A stretch of 64,000 nucleotides of DNA, taken from contig VBWC01000008.1 in NCBI GenBank assembly GCA_006218035.1, positions 44,323-108,322 on the forward strand, in the 5' to 3' direction. The notes below the pieces were generated by a model. It made no database searches and had not been told where the DNA came from. It saw only the letters and a list, made by a program, of their open reading frames with translations. Each line of letters begins with the position of its first letter. Positions within the stretch are counted from its first letter, which is position 1. This DNA comes from Gammaproteobacteria bacterium (GTDB lineage Bacteria; Pseudomonadota; Gammaproteobacteria; VBWC01). Both the position numbers and the translations under genes were made by a program. Positions 20,307 to 31,894 of the stretch are shown here, piece by piece.

Positions 20307-22748
20307 TCAATGCGCGCGGATATGCGTGCGCTTCTTACGCTTGGTGGATTTTTCCTGTCCGACAACCGGCGCCGATCCTGCCTCGATCCAGGGCTCCGGC
20401 AGGCGTTGCAACGCTACCTCAAGGACTTCATCGATCCATTTAACCGGCCGAAGATCGAGGTGTTGCTTGATGTTCTTCGGAATCTCCGCGAGGTCACGCC
20501 GGTTTTCTTCGGGTATCAATACCGTATGAATACCGCCGCGATGCGCAGCAAGCAACTTCTCCTTGAGGCCACCAATAGGCAAGACCTCTCCACGCAAGGT
20601 AATTTCGCCGGTCATCGCGACGTCCGCGCGTACCGGAATACCGGTCAACGCCGACACCAGCGTGGTGCACATGCCTATGCCGGCGCTGGGGCCGTCCTTG
20701 GGTATCGCACCTTCCGGAACGTGTATGTGCACGTCACGTTTCTGGTAGAAGTCCGGCTCGATACCGAGCGAAGCGGCCCGGCTGCGTACGACGGTCATCG
20801 CCGCCTGCGCGGACTCCTGCATGACATCGCCCACCTGGCCGGTAATCATCAGCTTGCCCTTGCCGGGCAACACCGCACTTTCAATCGTCAGCAGATCGCC
20901 GCCCACTTCGGTCCAGGCGAGGCCGGTCACCTGGCCGATCTGGTCACGCTCTTCGGCGCGACCGAAGCGGAAGCGTTTGACGCCAAGATACTTCTCCAGA
21001 TTCCGGCAGGTCACGGTGACCATCTTCGTCGTCGGCACGAGCAACACACGCTTCACAACCTTGCGGCAGATCTTGGAAATCTCGCGTTCAAGATTCCGCA
21101 CACCAGCTTCGCGCGTGTAGTAACGGATGATGCCGCGCAGGGCGCCCTCGGTCACACTGATTTCCGATTCCTTCAACCCGTTGGTGGTTATCTGCTTCGG
21201 CACCAGGTAGCGCGCCGCGATATTCATTTTTTCGTCCTCGGTGTAACCGGGGATGCGGATCACTTCCATACGATCGAGCAACGGCGCCGGAATACCGCTC
21301 AACGTATTCGCAGTACAAACGAACATGACGTCCGAGAGATCATAATCGACCTCAAGATAGTGATCGGCGAAGGTATTGTTCTGCTCGGGATCCAGCACTT
21401 CCAGCAACGCGGACGACGGATCGCCGCGGAAATCCATCGACATCTTGTCGACTTCATCGAGCAGGAACAGCGGGTTCCTCACTTTTATCTTGGCCAGGTT
21501 CTGCACGATCTTGCCGGGCATCGAACCGATATAGGTGCGGCGGTGACCGCGTATCTCGGCCTCGTCACGCACACCGCCCAGCGACATGCGCACAAATTTC
21601 CGGTTGGTCGAGCGCGCAATCGAGCGCCCCAGCGAGGTCTTGCCGACACCGGGAGGTCCGACCAGGCAAAGCACCGGGCCCTTCAACTTGCTGACACGCT
21701 GCTGCACGGCAAGAAACTCAAGTATCCGTTCCTTAACCTTCTCCAGGCCGTAGTGATCAGCCTCGAGTATCTCTTCCGCTTCGCCCAGATCGCGGAAAAT
21801 CTTGGTGCGCGCCTTCCACGGCACGGTAACCATCCAGTCGATGTAGTTGCGCACGACCGTCGCTTCGGCTGACATCGGCGACATCATCTTCAGCTTGTTC
21901 AGCTCGGCCGTCGCTTTTTCCTTGGCCTCCTTGGGCATACCGGCCTTTTCGATCTTGCGCGCCAGCTCCTCGGTTTCATTGGGCACTTCGTCCATTTCAC
22001 CGAGTTCTTTCTGAATGGCTTTCATCTGCTCATTCAGGAAGTATTCGCGCTGGCTCTTCTCCATCTGGCGCTTGACGCGGCCGCGAATGCGCTTTTCAAC
22101 CTGCAACAGGTCTATTTCGGATTCGATGATCGCCATCAGCCGTTCGAGACGCGCCCGCGCGTCTTCCATCTCAAGCAACGCCTGCTTTTCATCGATCTTC
22201 AGCGACATATGCGCCGCCACAGTATCGGCCAGGCGGCCTGGGTCATCGATACTGGCGAGCGACGACAGAATTTCTGGCGGGACTTTGTTGTTGAGTTTTA
22301 CGTATTGATCGAACTGATTGAGTATCGAACGTGCCAGCACCTCGGCCTCACGCTCGGACAGTTCGGTGGACTTCAGAGGCTCCACTTCCGCCGAGAAATA
22401 TCCCGAGTCCTCCGTAATGAAAGTCTTGATGCGACCGCGCTCGGTACCCTCCACCAGTACCTTGACGGTACCGTCGGGAAGTTTCAGAAGCTGCAGGATG
22501 CTGGAAACCGTGCCCACACGGTAGAGATCGCTTTCGCCCGGATCATCAATCGCCGCATCCTTCTGCGCGATCAGAAAGATCTGCTTCTTGGCTTCCATCG
22601 CCGCCTCGAGCGCACGAATCGACTTTTCACGCCCGACAAAAAGCGGTATCACCATATGGGGATAGACGACGACGTCGCGCAGCGGCAGGACCGGTATGTT
22701 CGCGAGCTGTTCTTCCGGAGTTTGGGCTGTGTCCTTCGCTTTGGCCAT
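20307..22748 (-). CDS. lon: ATP-dependent Lon protease
   Basis: [15 protein letters not shown], catalytic [20 protein letters not shown]-term [33 protein letters not shown]. Confidence 0.96.
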   Translation of the reverse strand: MAKAKDTAQTPEEQLANIPVLPLRDVVVYPHMVIPLFVGREKSIRALEAAMEAKKQIFLIAQKDAAIDDPGESDLYRVGTVSSILQLLKLPDGTVKVLVEGTERGRIKTFITEDSGYFSAEVEPLKSTELSEREAEVLARSILNQFDQYVKLNNKVPPEILSSLASIDDPGRLADTVAAHMSLKIDEKQALLEMEDARARLERLMAIIESEIDLLQVEKRIRGRVKRQMEKSQREYFLNEQMKAIQKELGEMDEVPNETEELARKIEKAGMPKEAKEKATAELNKLKMMSPMSAEATVVRNYIDWMVTVPWKARTKIFRDLGEAEEILEADHYGLEKVKERILEFLAVQQRVSKLKGPVLCLVGPPGVGKTSLGRSIARSTNRKFVRMSLGGVRDEAEIRGHRRTYIGSMPGKIVQNLAKIKVRNPLFLLDEVDKMSMDFRGDPSSALLEVLDPEQNNTFADHYLEVDYDLSDVMFVCTANTLSGIPAPLLDRMEVIRIPGYTEDEKMNIAARYLVPKQITTNGLKESEISVTEGALRGIIRYYTREAGVRNLEREISKICRKVVKRVLLVPTTKMVTVTCRNLEKYLGVKRFRFGRAEERDQIGQVTGLAWTEVGGDLLTIESAVLPGKGKLMITGQVGDVMQESAQAAMTVVRSRAASLGIEPDFYQKRDVHIHVPEGAIPKDGPSAGIGMCTTLVSALTGIPVRADVAMTGEITLRGEVLPIGGLKEKLLAAHRGGIHTVLIPEENRRDLAEIPKNIKQHLDLRPVKWIDEVLEVALQRLPEPWIEAGSAPVVGQEKSTKRKKRTHIRAH

Positions 22749-22967
22749 ATGCTGTTTACCTCTGGTTAAATGCCCGTGCGGCTCACTTTCGTGCCTCACC
22801 GACGCCAATGCTCGTTGAGTCATGACGACTGCGGCGCAGTGGCCGGTGTCAAGATCCCTACATGGAGTCACCTTTCCGGTATTTCAAGCAGGTTTTGTGC
22901 CAGCCTCCCCTGCTACCGAGCCTGGCTGTCGCCGGGCAGTGACCCGCGGCGGGACATGGGCTCTCGC

Positions 22968-24251
22968 TCAGTCAGTATGCGCGACCAGCAGCTGATTTTC
23001 GCTGCTTTCAAAAATCAGCAGCGGCTTGGAATCCTCTGCGATAACCGATTCGTCGATGACAACCTTGGAAACGTCGTCCATCGATGGCAGATCGTACATG
23101 GTGTCGAGCAAAACGTGCTCGAGTATGGAGCGCAAACCACGCGCACCTGTTTTGCGCTCCATCGCCTTGAGGGCGACCGCACGCAAGGCGTCGTCGCGAA
23201 ATTCGAGCTCGCACCCTTCCATCTCGAACAGTCGCGTGTACTGTTTCGTGATGGCGTTCTTCGGCTCGGTGAGAATCTGCATCAATGCCTCTTCATCCAG
23301 CTCCTCCAGCGTCGCCACTACCGGGAGCCGCCCGACAAATTCCGGAATAAGACCGTATTTGATCAAGTCCTCGGGCTCGACCGAGTGGATAACTTCGCTG
23401 AGGCTGCGTTTGTCATCCTTGCTGCGTACCTCGGCCGCAAAACCGATGCCGCCCTTTTCGGTACGCGCGCTGATAATTTTTTCGAGGCCCGCGAACGCGC
23501 CGCCGCAGATAAACAGGATATTCGAGGTATTGACCTGCAGAAATTCCTGCTGCGGATGCTTGCGACCGCCCTGTGGCGGAACCGAGGCGATAGTGCCCTC
23601 GATCAGCTTGAGCAGCGCCTGCTGCACACCCTCGCCCGAGACATCGCGCGTAATCGACGGGTTGTCCGATTTGCGCGAAATCTTATCGATTTCGTCGATG
23701 TAAACAATGCCCGTCTGGGCCTTCTCGACATCGTAGTCACATTTCTGCAACAGCTTCTGGATAATGTTTTCGACATCCTCACCGACATAGCCGGCCTCGG
23801 TCAACGTCGTAGCGTCGGCAATCGTGAACGGCACGTTCAACAAGCGCGCGAGCGTCTCGGCCAATAAAGTTTTACCGCAACCGGTAGGACCGATCAGCAG
23901 AATGTTGCTTTTCGCGAGCTCGACATCATCTTTCTTGTTGCTGGCGTCAAGCCGCTTATAGTGATTGTACACCGCTACCGACAGCACCTTTTTGGCATGC
24001 GACTGGCCGACTACGTACTCATTAAGAATGTTATATATCTCATGCGGAGTTGGCAGCTTGCCTTTTCCGGTAACGCCTTTCTCCTGCACTTCTTCACGGA
24101 TGATGTCATTACAGAGTTCCACGCACTCATCGCACACGAACACTGACGGCCCGGCAATGAGTTTACGAACCTCATGCTGGCTTTTGCCGCAAAACGAGCA
24201 ATACAACAGCTTGTCGCCGTCATCGCCTTTGTTGTGTTTGTCGTCGCTCAT
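22968..24251 (-). CDS. clpX: ATP-dependent Clp protease ATP-binding subunit ClpX
   Basis: Zinc finger [49 protein letters not shown]. Confidence 0.97.
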   Translation of the reverse strand: MSDDKHNKGDDGDKLLYCSFCGKSQHEVRKLIAGPSVFVCDECVELCNDIIREEVQEKGVTGKGKLPTPHEIYNILNEYVVGQSHAKKVLSVAVYNHYKRLDASNKKDDVELAKSNILLIGPTGCGKTLLAETLARLLNVPFTIADATTLTEAGYVGEDVENIIQKLLQKCDYDVEKAQTGIVYIDEIDKISRKSDNPSITRDVSGEGVQQALLKLIEGTIASVPPQGGRKHPQQEFLQVNTSNILFICGGAFAGLEKIISARTEKGGIGFAAEVRSKDDKRSLSEVIHSVEPEDLIKYGLIPEFVGRLPVVATLEELDEEALMQILTEPKNAITKQYTRLFEMEGCELEFRDDALRAVALKAMERKTGARGLRSILEHVLLDTMYDLPSMDDVSKVVIDESVIAEDSKPLLIFESSENQLLVAHTD

Positions 24252-24334
24252 AACCGGTCCCGCTCTGCTAGTGTAGACACTGATACTTTAAACGAGTTCG
24301 CCAGGCTGTAAACACGTCAATCGCGTTGTCGGCT

Positions 24335-25027
24335 TCAATCTTTCTCGACCCCGGCCTCGACACTGGCCACTTTACGCCGTTCCAGCACCGAATCGACAAG
24401 CCCGTATTCCACTCCTTCCTCGGCGCTCATGAAGCGGTCACGATCGGTATCCACCCTTACCTTCTTTAGCGGCTGACCCGTGTGTTTCGTGAGAACCTCA
24501 TTGAGGCGGTCACGCACACGCAGAATTTCCTTCGCATGGATATCGATATCCGTCGCCTGGCCCTGGAATCCCCCCAGTGGCTGGTGAATCATGAGGCGGG
24601 AATGCGGCAGACAATAGCGCTTTCCGGCAGCGCCGCCCGCCAGCAACAACGCCCCCATGCTCGCGGCCTGCCCGATACACATCGTGCTAACGTCGGGCTG
24701 AATAAACTGCATCGTATCGTATATCGCCATACCGGCCGTCACGGCGCCGCCCGGTGAGTTGATATACAAATGAACGTCCTTGTCTGGATTCTCGGACTCC
24801 AGAAACAGCAGCTGTGCGACAACCAGATTTGCCATATGGTCTTCAACAGGTCCAACCAGAAAAATGACCCGCTCTTTAAGCAGACGGGAATATATGTCAT
24901 ATGCCCGTTCGCCCCGGGCGGACTGCTCGACGACCATCGGCACCAGATTAAGGCCGATAGGCCGGGGTACCGAACCACTCAATATCGTTTTAGTCACGCG
25001 TATACCTTCCGTAGTTGTATCCAGCAA
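24335..25027 (-). CDS. clpP: ATP-dependent Clp protease proteolytic subunit ClpP
   Basis: [47 protein letters not shown]. Confidence 0.97.
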   Translation of the reverse strand: MLDTTTEGIRVTKTILSGSVPRPIGLNLVPMVVEQSARGERAYDIYSRLLKERVIFLVGPVEDHMANLVVAQLLFLESENPDKDVHLYINSPGGAVTAGMAIYDTMQFIQPDVSTMCIGQAASMGALLLAGGAAGKRYCLPHSRLMIHQPLGGFQGQATDIDIHAKEILRVRDRLNEVLTKHTGQPLKKVRVDTDRDRFMSAEEGVEYGLVDSVLERRKVASVEAGVEKD

Positions 25028-25318
25028 ATTTTAAGCCATCGGCGGCCATCGTGTAAGACATGCGGATTTTCAACTAACCGTAAACCGTGTTCACCCGCCG
25101 CCGCGGCCTACTGGCCGCGGGACCGCCGTCAAGCGCCCGAATGCGCCCACGCTGGTATTTCCGCGCCACCATACCATAACACCCTGAAATTTGTCAGAAG
25201 TTCCGGAAATCCAAACACGTCGAGACCGCCCGGTGGTAAAAAGCGAAGGCACGACAGCGAGATGCTCCGCCGTCACATTGTTGACGATGCCAGCCGCGCG
25301 GCCGGCACGCGACGAGTT

Positions 25319-26647
25319 TTAAGACGCCTGCTCGTTGAGGATCGACTGACGTCGCTTGATCAACCCGGCAAACGTCGTGGGCTGATCGTTGACCGTCACA
25401 CGCGCCAGAATCCAGTCCACAAGCTGCTGTTCTAGTGTGACAGCCTCCATATCGGCCAGACGCTTGCGATCGGCGTAATACCATTTAACGACTTCTTCCG
25501 GATTGTCGTAACTTTGCGCGAACGACTCGACGGCGGCTCGCAACGCCTCCGGCGTCACCTTGATGTTGTTCTGGCGCATGGTTTCCGCGAGGATCAGGCG
25601 CAATCCCACGGTCCGTCTGGCACGGACCTCGACTGTCTCGCGCGGGATATTGAGTTTGGCCGCCCTGGCCGGATCAATGCCCATCCGCCCGAAGAAACGT
25701 GCCAGTATCTCGTTGGTCTCCTGATCGACGAGCGCCTGCGGGACTTCCACCGCGTTCGCCTTCGCCAGGGCATCCATAACTTGCGCGCGCACGGCGGTCT
25801 TGATCGCGTCCCGCTGCTCATGCGCCATACTCTTTTTCATCTCCTCGCGCATCGTGTCCACATTGCCATCGGCGACGCCAAACGTTTTCGCGAACTCCTC
25901 GTCGATCTCGGGCAAGCGCGCGGCTTCCACCGTCCTGACGGTCACTTTGAACTGCACCGGCTGACCCGCCAGCGCAACGACGTGATAATCCGCCGGAAAC
26001 GTCAGATCGAGCGTTAACGCATCGCCCGCCGCGGCTCCGGTCAACCGATCCTCAAACCCGGGGATCATGGCGCCGGACCCCAGCACCAACTGATAATTCT
26101 CGGCAGTGTTGCCGGCAAACGGCTCGCCCGACATATTGCCGACGAAATCGATGGTGACACGGTCGGCATCGGCGGCGGTACGATCCACCGCAGCCCAGGT
26201 CGCGCGCTGGCGGCGCATCTTCTCGAGCATCTCGTCGACATCCTGCTCGGTGATATCCGCCGTCGGGCGGGAAATCGTTATCCCTTCCAGTGACACGCTG
26301 TTAATCGTCGGGTAGACCTCGAACGTCGCCGTATACGCCAACGGCTTGCCCGGCTCGATCTTCACCTCACCGATCTTCGGCGTGCCGGCGGGACGCAGGC
26401 TTTCCTGGACCACGGCCTCGGAGAAACTGGATTGCACCACATCGCTGACGACGTCGTCGCGCACCTGGGGGCCATATTTGCGTTCAATCACTTTCAGCGG
26501 CGTCTTGCCGGGCCGGAAGCCCGCCACGCGCGCGGTACGCACCATGGATTTCAATCGGGCCTGGATCTCGCTTTCGATACGCTCCGCCGGAATCTCCACC
26601 GTCATGCGGCGCTCGAGGCCTTGCGTGGTAGTCACAGACACTTGCAT
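25319..26647 (-). CDS. tig: Trigger factor
   Basis: MQVSVTTTQGLERRMTVEIPAERIESEIQARLKSMVRTARVAGFRPGKTPLKVIERKYG; FKBP-like domain. Confidence 0.95.
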   Translation of the reverse strand: MQVSVTTTQGLERRMTVEIPAERIESEIQARLKSMVRTARVAGFRPGKTPLKVIERKYGPQVRDDVVSDVVQSSFSEAVVQESLRPAGTPKIGEVKIEPGKPLAYTATFEVYPTINSVSLEGITISRPTADITEQDVDEMLEKMRRQRATWAAVDRTAADADRVTIDFVGNMSGEPFAGNTAENYQLVLGSGAMIPGFEDRLTGAAAGDALTLDLTFPADYHVVALAGQPVQFKVTVRTVEAARLPEIDEEFAKTFGVADGNVDTMREEMKKSMAHEQRDAIKTAVRAQVMDALAKANAVEVPQALVDQETNEILARFFGRMGIDPARAAKLNIPRETVEVRARRTVGLRLILAETMRQNNIKVTPEALRAAVESFAQSYDNPEEVVKWYYADRKRLADMEAVTLEQQLVDWILARVTVNDQPTTFAGLIKRRQSILNEQAS

Positions 26648-26730
26648 TTCAGTTCCTCTGAGGCATGTCATGCATGCCACGATATTGTTAAGCAATAACT
26701 ATCTGGCTCACGTCGATGTTCCTGCCAAGC

Positions 26731-26815
26731 TGGTGCGAAAGGAGAGACTCGAACTCTCACGGGTTTCCCCACTGGCACCTAAAGCCAGCGCGTCTACCAA
26801 TTTCGCCACTTTCGC
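26731..26815 (-). tRNA. tRNA-Leu(TAG)
   Basis: 85-nt class II tRNA; anticodon arm CTGGC TTTAGGT GCCAG; encoded CCA. Confidence 0.93.
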
Positions 26816-26965
26816 TGCTATCAACCGCCAATTATACCGGACCCGGCCGGACGCACCCGTCCTTTACACCGACATCCGGAAGTGGCGCACGCACTGGGGC
26901 TATTCACACGATCCGTCATGCGTCGCTGAGAAATCCATGGCAGGATTTTTCAACGTTTCCCAAAC

Positions 26966-26996
26966 AAAAAAAAGGGCCAATGCGCGCGCAGGCCCT
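26966..26996 (-). terminator. Probable terminator downstream of tRNA-Lys
   Basis: agggcc/ggccct stem with 8-A run on plus strand (T-run on minus strand). Confidence 0.6.
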
Positions 26997-27004
26997 GATG
27001 ATTG

Positions 27005-27080
<76 letters not shown>

Positions 27081-27137
27081 GTTCTTAACTTATATAGTGA
27101 CCCGCATCCTTACGGACGGGCTCACCCACCTGCAAAA

Positions 27138-27214
27138 TGGGGTGGACGACGGGGCTTGAACCCGCGACAACCGGAATCACAATCCGGGACTCTACCGACT
27201 GAGCTACGTCCACC
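27138..27214 (-). tRNA. tRNA-His(GTG)
   Basis: GGTGGACGTAGCTCAGTCGGTAGAGTCCCGGATTGTGATTCCGG...; G-1 residue; encoded CCA. Confidence 0.93.
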
Positions 27215-27258
27215 GTTGACAAATCGTTGTTCCGACTCCCCTACCCCGGGTGGCAGAT

Positions 27259-27336
27259 TGGCGCGCCCGGCAGGACTCGAACCTGCTACCCTCGGCTTAG
27301 AAGGCCGATGCTCTATCTCGACCTCGCCTCCGGTGC
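27259..27336 (-). pseudogene. tRNA-Arg(TCT), 3' two-thirds intact, 5' third degenerate (possible pseudo-tRNA)
   Basis: Anticodon arm TCGGC CTTCTAA GCCGA, T-arm and CGGGCGCGCCA intact; first ~18 nt do not form normal acceptor or D stems. Confidence 0.6.
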
Positions 27337-27338
27337 GT

Positions 27339-27415
27339 TGGTCGGGGTAGAGGGATTCGAACCCCCGACATCCAGCTCCCAAAGCTGGCGCGCTACCAGA
27401 CTGCGCTATACCCCG
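27339..27415 (-). tRNA. tRNA-Pro(TGG)
   Basis: CGGGGTATAGCGCAGTCTGGTAGCGCGCCAGCTTTGGGAGCTGG...TACCCCGACCA. Confidence 0.94.
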
Positions 27416-27570
27416 ACGATGCAAAATCACCAGCACCACAGGCACTTGTCTCGCACGCTGCTGTCCCGCGCGTCGCGGCTGATGCCCCGAGGAACGAGGC
27501 TGGCGATGATACGCGGCGCCTCATCCCCGCGTCAAATCCGGACGACACCAATTAGAAGGGAGGCCACGCT

Positions 27571-28698
27571 TCAGCCCCGCACCCGAATCCAGGCGACCAG
27601 AAATGCCGCGGCGCTGATGCACGCCGCGACCATGAACGTCAGCGTCGCGCCCCCGGACTCCCACAAATAGCCGCTGTAGAGCGCGCCGACCGCACCACCG
27701 GCGCCGAAGCTCAGGCTGCTATACAACGCCTGGCCGCGCCCCTGATGGCGCCCGACGAAATTGCGGTGAATCAGCTGGATGGCCGTCGCGTGAAAAAGAC
27801 CGAAACTGGCTGCGTGCAGCAGCTGCGCGGCGATAAGCAGCGGCATCGCATCGACATACCAGCCGACCAGCACCCAACGCAGTGAGGCGAGCACCAGACC
27901 GCTCAGCAGTAGCCCGCGCAAGCCAAACCAGGGCAGCAGCCGTGGCATGACCAGAAATACGCCGACCTCGGCGATCACGCCGAGCGCCCAGAGCTGGCCG
28001 ATGACGCTGCGGGAGTAACCGTGCTCCTGCAGATAAATCGAATAGAACGTGTAGTACGGACCGTGGCTGGCCTGCATCAGAAAGCAGACCACCAGCAGGG
28101 CGATCACATCGGGCCGTTTCAGCACGTTGAGGATAGGCTCGTGGTGGCCGTCGAACGGCGGCGCGTCACGTTCCGGCACGGCCAGGCTGGCCAGCCAGAT
28201 CCCGGCGAACAGCACCAGCAGCACCGGCGGCAGCAGCGTCACGCCATGCCGGTCGAGCAGCGGCCCCAGGCCGGCGACCGTGCAGATAAAGCCGATCGAG
28301 CCCCATAGGCGTATGCGGCTGTAGCGATGCGCATGGGCGCCGAGGTAATTCAGCGTGGTCGCCTCGAATTGCGGCAACGACGCGTTCCAGAAAAAGCTGA
28401 AACCCATCATGACCAGCGCCAGCCACCAGTAACTGCTGCCAAAGAACACGCCGGCAAAAGCCACGGTGGCGCAGAACGAAGCAATACGAACAATCGCGAT
28501 GCGCCGGCCGGTATGGTCGGCGATCCAACCCCATACGTTCGGCGCGACGATCTTGGTGGCCATGATCAGCGCCATCAACTCGCCGATATCAGCGGCGCTG
28601 AAGCCGAGCGCGTCCAGGTACAGCGCCCAGTACGGCAACAACGCGCCGAGCGAAGCGAAGAAGAACAGATAGAATGTCGACAGGCGCCAGTAAGGCAT
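27571..28698 (-). CDS. MFS transporter (MFS_1-like / HcaT-like)
   Basis: 12-TM pattern; MPYWRLSTFYLFFFASLGALLPYWALYLDALGFSAADIGELMALIMATKIVAPNVWGWIADHTG. Confidence 0.82.
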   Translation of the reverse strand: MPYWRLSTFYLFFFASLGALLPYWALYLDALGFSAADIGELMALIMATKIVAPNVWGWIADHTGRRIAIVRIASFCATVAFAGVFFGSSYWWLALVMMGFSFFWNASLPQFEATTLNYLGAHAHRYSRIRLWGSIGFICTVAGLGPLLDRHGVTLLPPVLLVLFAGIWLASLAVPERDAPPFDGHHEPILNVLKRPDVIALLVVCFLMQASHGPYYTFYSIYLQEHGYSRSVIGQLWALGVIAEVGVFLVMPRLLPWFGLRGLLLSGLVLASLRWVLVGWYVDAMPLLIAAQLLHAASFGLFHATAIQLIHRNFVGRHQGRGQALYSSLSFGAGGAVGALYSGYLWESGGATLTFMVAACISAAAFLVAWIRVRG

Positions 28699-28766
28699 GG
28701 GTTAGGCAATATTCAACGACACGGGCCAAAAGCGGCGCCAGGCCGGTAGCAGCGCGCCGTGGCGCA

Positions 28767-29885
28767 TCAATCGACCGGCGGGAAATTTCCCGAGCCGGCG
28801 GGAATAATCGGCGTCACGGAAACCACGTCCGGGTTCTGCGCGCGATGGCGCAGCACATGGTCCATCAGCACCAGCGCCACCATCGCCTCGGCGATCGGCG
28901 TCGCGCGTATGCCAACGCATGGGTCATGGCGGCCGGTCGTCACAACCTCCGCCGCCGCACCGGTGATGTCGACGGTCTGCCCCGGGATGCGGATGCTCGA
29001 GGTCGGTTTCAGCGCCATGCTCGCGACGATATCCTGTCCCGAAGAGATGCCGCCGAGTACGCCGCCGGCGTTGTTGCTCAAGAATCCGTCCGGGGTGATC
29101 TCGTCGCGATGCTCGGTGCCGCGCTGCTCGACGCAGGCAAAGCCCGCACCCAGTTCCACCGCCTTGACGGCGTTGATGCTCATCAGTGCATGGGCAATAT
29201 CCGCATCGAGGCGATCAAAAATCGGCTCGCCGAGTCCGGGCGGCACACCGGTCGCCACCACGGTAAGACGCGCGCCGATGGAATTGCCGTCCTTGCGCAG
29301 CGCATCCATGAACGCCTCCATCTCCGGCACTTTCGCGGCGTCCGGGCAAAAGAACGGGTTGCGCTCAACCTCGGCCCAGTCGAAACGCTCGGCCCGTATC
29401 GGGCCGAGTTGCGCGAGAAAGCCGCGGATGCGGATGCCGTAACGGCTCGCCAGATATTTTTTTGCAATTGCGCCGGCCGCGACACGCATCGCGGTCTCGC
29501 GCGCCGACGAACGCCCGCCGCCGCGGTAGTCGCGCACGCCGTATTTCTGCTGATAGGTGTAATCGGCATGACCCGGACGAAAACGGTCCATGATTTTGGC
29601 GTAATCCCGGGACCGCTGGTCGGTGTTCTCGATCAGCAGACCGATCGGCGTGCCCGTGGTCTTGCCTTCAAACACACCCGAGAGAATCCGGACCTCGTCG
29701 TCCTCGCGACGCTGCGTGGTATGACGCGACTGGCCGGGCTTACGCCGGTCCAGATCGCGCTGCAGATCGGCCTCGGCAAGCTCGAGACCGGGAGGACAGC
29801 CGTCGACGATGCAGCCGAGCGCCGGCCCATGACTCTCGCCGAAACTCGTAACGGCAAACAGTTTTCCGAAGGTATTGCCTGACAT
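28767..29885 (-). CDS. aroC: Chorismate synthase
   Basis: [60 protein letters not shown]. Confidence 0.96.
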   Translation of the reverse strand: MSGNTFGKLFAVTSFGESHGPALGCIVDGCPPGLELAEADLQRDLDRRKPGQSRHTTQRREDDEVRILSGVFEGKTTGTPIGLLIENTDQRSRDYAKIMDRFRPGHADYTYQQKYGVRDYRGGGRSSARETAMRVAAGAIAKKYLASRYGIRIRGFLAQLGPIRAERFDWAEVERNPFFCPDAAKVPEMEAFMDALRKDGNSIGARLTVVATGVPPGLGEPIFDRLDADIAHALMSINAVKAVELGAGFACVEQRGTEHRDEITPDGFLSNNAGGVLGGISSGQDIVASMALKPTSSIRIPGQTVDITGAAAEVVTTGRHDPCVGIRATPIAEAMVALVLMDHVLRHRAQNPDVVSVTPIIPAGSGNFPPVD

Positions 29886-30056
29886 GGCCGGTATTGTAAC
29901 GGGTTATATGTTTTTCGTCCTGTTTCCAGTCAGTTAGAAAATCTTGTCGGACACGCGCGGCGCCATCCACGACACGTTAATGCGCCGGTCAGCGTCATTC
30001 AATCAGCAATATGCCCGATTACTACGTAGACTACGGCGCCGCGCCGTCTTGTCCTT

Positions 30057-31388
30057 GTGGACACGGGGGTTTTGCTTTACATTCGACGGGCATATACGCC
30101 ATTGGCATTCGTCAACCTTATGTCGCTGCCAATGTACGCGGTGTCCGCTACCCGCCACCCGGCTCTATCAACGCTAGTGTCAGGGAAGAGGACCGCGTCA
30201 TTGGCTGAATCGGCCCATCATACCCACGGTCCTGACCGCGCCTCGCCGGAGTCGCGTTCCCCGCTGCCCGGAACCGACGTCGGCGAAACCAGGTTCCGCA
30301 AGCTGCTGGAGTCCGCGCCCGATGCGATTGTCATCGTCGATGACGCCGGCATCATCGAAATCATCAACCAGAAAACCGAAGAGCTATTCGGTTACCCGCG
30401 CGACGAATTGATCGGCAAATCCGTCGACGGTCTGTTGCCCGCGCGCTTCCGTGGCCATCACGCCCAATCGCGCGCTGGCTATACCGCCGACCCGTACCGC
30501 CGCCCGATGGGTGCCGGTATGGACCTGTTCGGATTGCGCAAGGACGGCAGCGAATTTCCGGCGGAGATCAGCCTCAGTCCGATGGAATCCGAAGGTAAAC
30601 GCCACGTAACAGCGATCATCCGCGACATCTCCGACCGCAAGGCCGCTGAAGCAGCGCTGAAGGAGCATGCCGCCGCGCTGGCGCGCTCGAACAATGCGCT
30701 GGAACAATTCGCTTACGTCGCGTCCCACGACCTGCAGGAGCCGTTACGCATGGTCACGAGCTACCTGCAACTGCTGTCGCGACGTTACACGGGGCGGCTC
30801 GACGCCGACGCTGACGAATTCATCGGCTATGCCGTCGACGGCGCGACACGGATGCGCAACCTGATCGAGGATCTTCTGACATACTCGCGCGTCACGCGCA
30901 AGGCGAAGGAGTTTGTCCCGACCGATTGCACGACCGTGCTGAAACAGGCGGCCAGGAACCTTGAACTCGCAGTCGAGGAATCCGGCGCGGTGATCACGCA
31001 CGACGAGTTGCCGACCGTCATGGCGGACGACATTCAGCTGGTGCAACTGTTCCAGAACCTGATCTCGAATGCGATCAAGTACCGCAGCGCGGCGTCGCCG
31101 GAGATTCACATCAGCGCCGCGCGGCAGAACAACGACTGGCTGTTCCGCTTCCGCGACAACGGCATCGGGATCGATCCGCGATTCAACGAGCGCATCTTCG
31201 AAATCTTCAAAACCTTGCATCCCAAACACCAGTTCGTCGGCACAGGCATCGGGCTTGCTATCTGCCAGCGCATTGTTGAACGCCACGGCGGACGTATCTG
31301 GGTGGACTCCATTCCCGGTCACGGATCGACGTTCTGTTTCACGCTGCCGCGCGGCGACGCGGAGAATTTTTCCGAGCAACACCGTTGA
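30057..31388 (+). CDS. PAS-domain sensor histidine kinase (start uncertain)
   Basis: [48 protein letters not shown]; His[33 protein letters not shown]; HATPase [23 protein letters not shown]. Confidence 0.9.
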   Translation: MDTGVLLYIRRAYTPLAFVNLMSLPMYAVSATRHPALSTLVSGKRTASLAESAHHTHGPDRASPESRSPLPGTDVGETRFRKLLESAPDAIVIVDDAGIIEIINQKTEELFGYPRDELIGKSVDGLLPARFRGHHAQSRAGYTADPYRRPMGAGMDLFGLRKDGSEFPAEISLSPMESEGKRHVTAIIRDISDRKAAEAALKEHAAALARSNNALEQFAYVASHDLQEPLRMVTSYLQLLSRRYTGRLDADADEFIGYAVDGATRMRNLIEDLLTYSRVTRKAKEFVPTDCTTVLKQAARNLELAVEESGAVITHDELPTVMADDIQLVQLFQNLISNAIKYRSAASPEIHISAARQNNDWLFRFRDNGIGIDPRFNERIFEIFKTLHPKHQFVGTGIGLAICQRIVERHGGRIWVDSIPGHGSTFCFTLPRGDAENFSEQHR

Positions 31389-31404
31389 TATCCGGAGGCA
31401 ATCG

Positions 31405-31857
31405 ATGACACACGGGCTGGACATATTGCTTGTTGAGGACAATCCCGGGGACGTCCGCCTGACCCGGGAGGCGTTTCGCGACGCCAAGGTACGAAACCGC
31501 CTGCAGGTCGTCTGTGACGGCCTCGAGGCGCTCGATTACCTGTACCGCAGGCGCAAGTTCGCCGATGCCCGCCGGCCGGATCTGATCCTGCTGGATCTGA
31601 ATCTTCCCGGCAAGGACGGGCGGGAAGTGCTCGCGGACATCAAACAGGATCCCGAGCTGAGGACGATTCCGGTGGTGGTGCTGACCACCTCGCAGGCCGA
31701 GGAAGACATCCTCCGTTCCTACAACCTGCATGCCAATTGCTACATCACGAAACCGGTCGATTTCGACCAATTCATGAAGGTGGTCCGTGCCATCGAGAAT
31801 TTCTGGCTCACGGTGGTGAAGTTGCCGGCCGGCGATGACGCAACCAACACCGAATAG
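31405..31857 (+). CDS. Response regulator, stand-alone receiver (Rcp1-like)
   Basis: [20 protein letters not shown]...[39 protein letters not shown]. Confidence 0.92.
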   Translation: MTHGLDILLVEDNPGDVRLTREAFRDAKVRNRLQVVCDGLEALDYLYRRRKFADARRPDLILLDLNLPGKDGREVLADIKQDPELRTIPVVVLTTSQAEEDILRSYNLHANCYITKPVDFDQFMKVVRAIENFWLTVVKLPAGDDATNTE

Positions 31858-31894
31858 CTACTGCTGATTCTTCCGGAGACACACGGGGTTACCG

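Noticed and set aside
20304-21872. 522-aa plus-strand ORF antisense to lon
   Set aside because: Antisense artefact; lon is unambiguous
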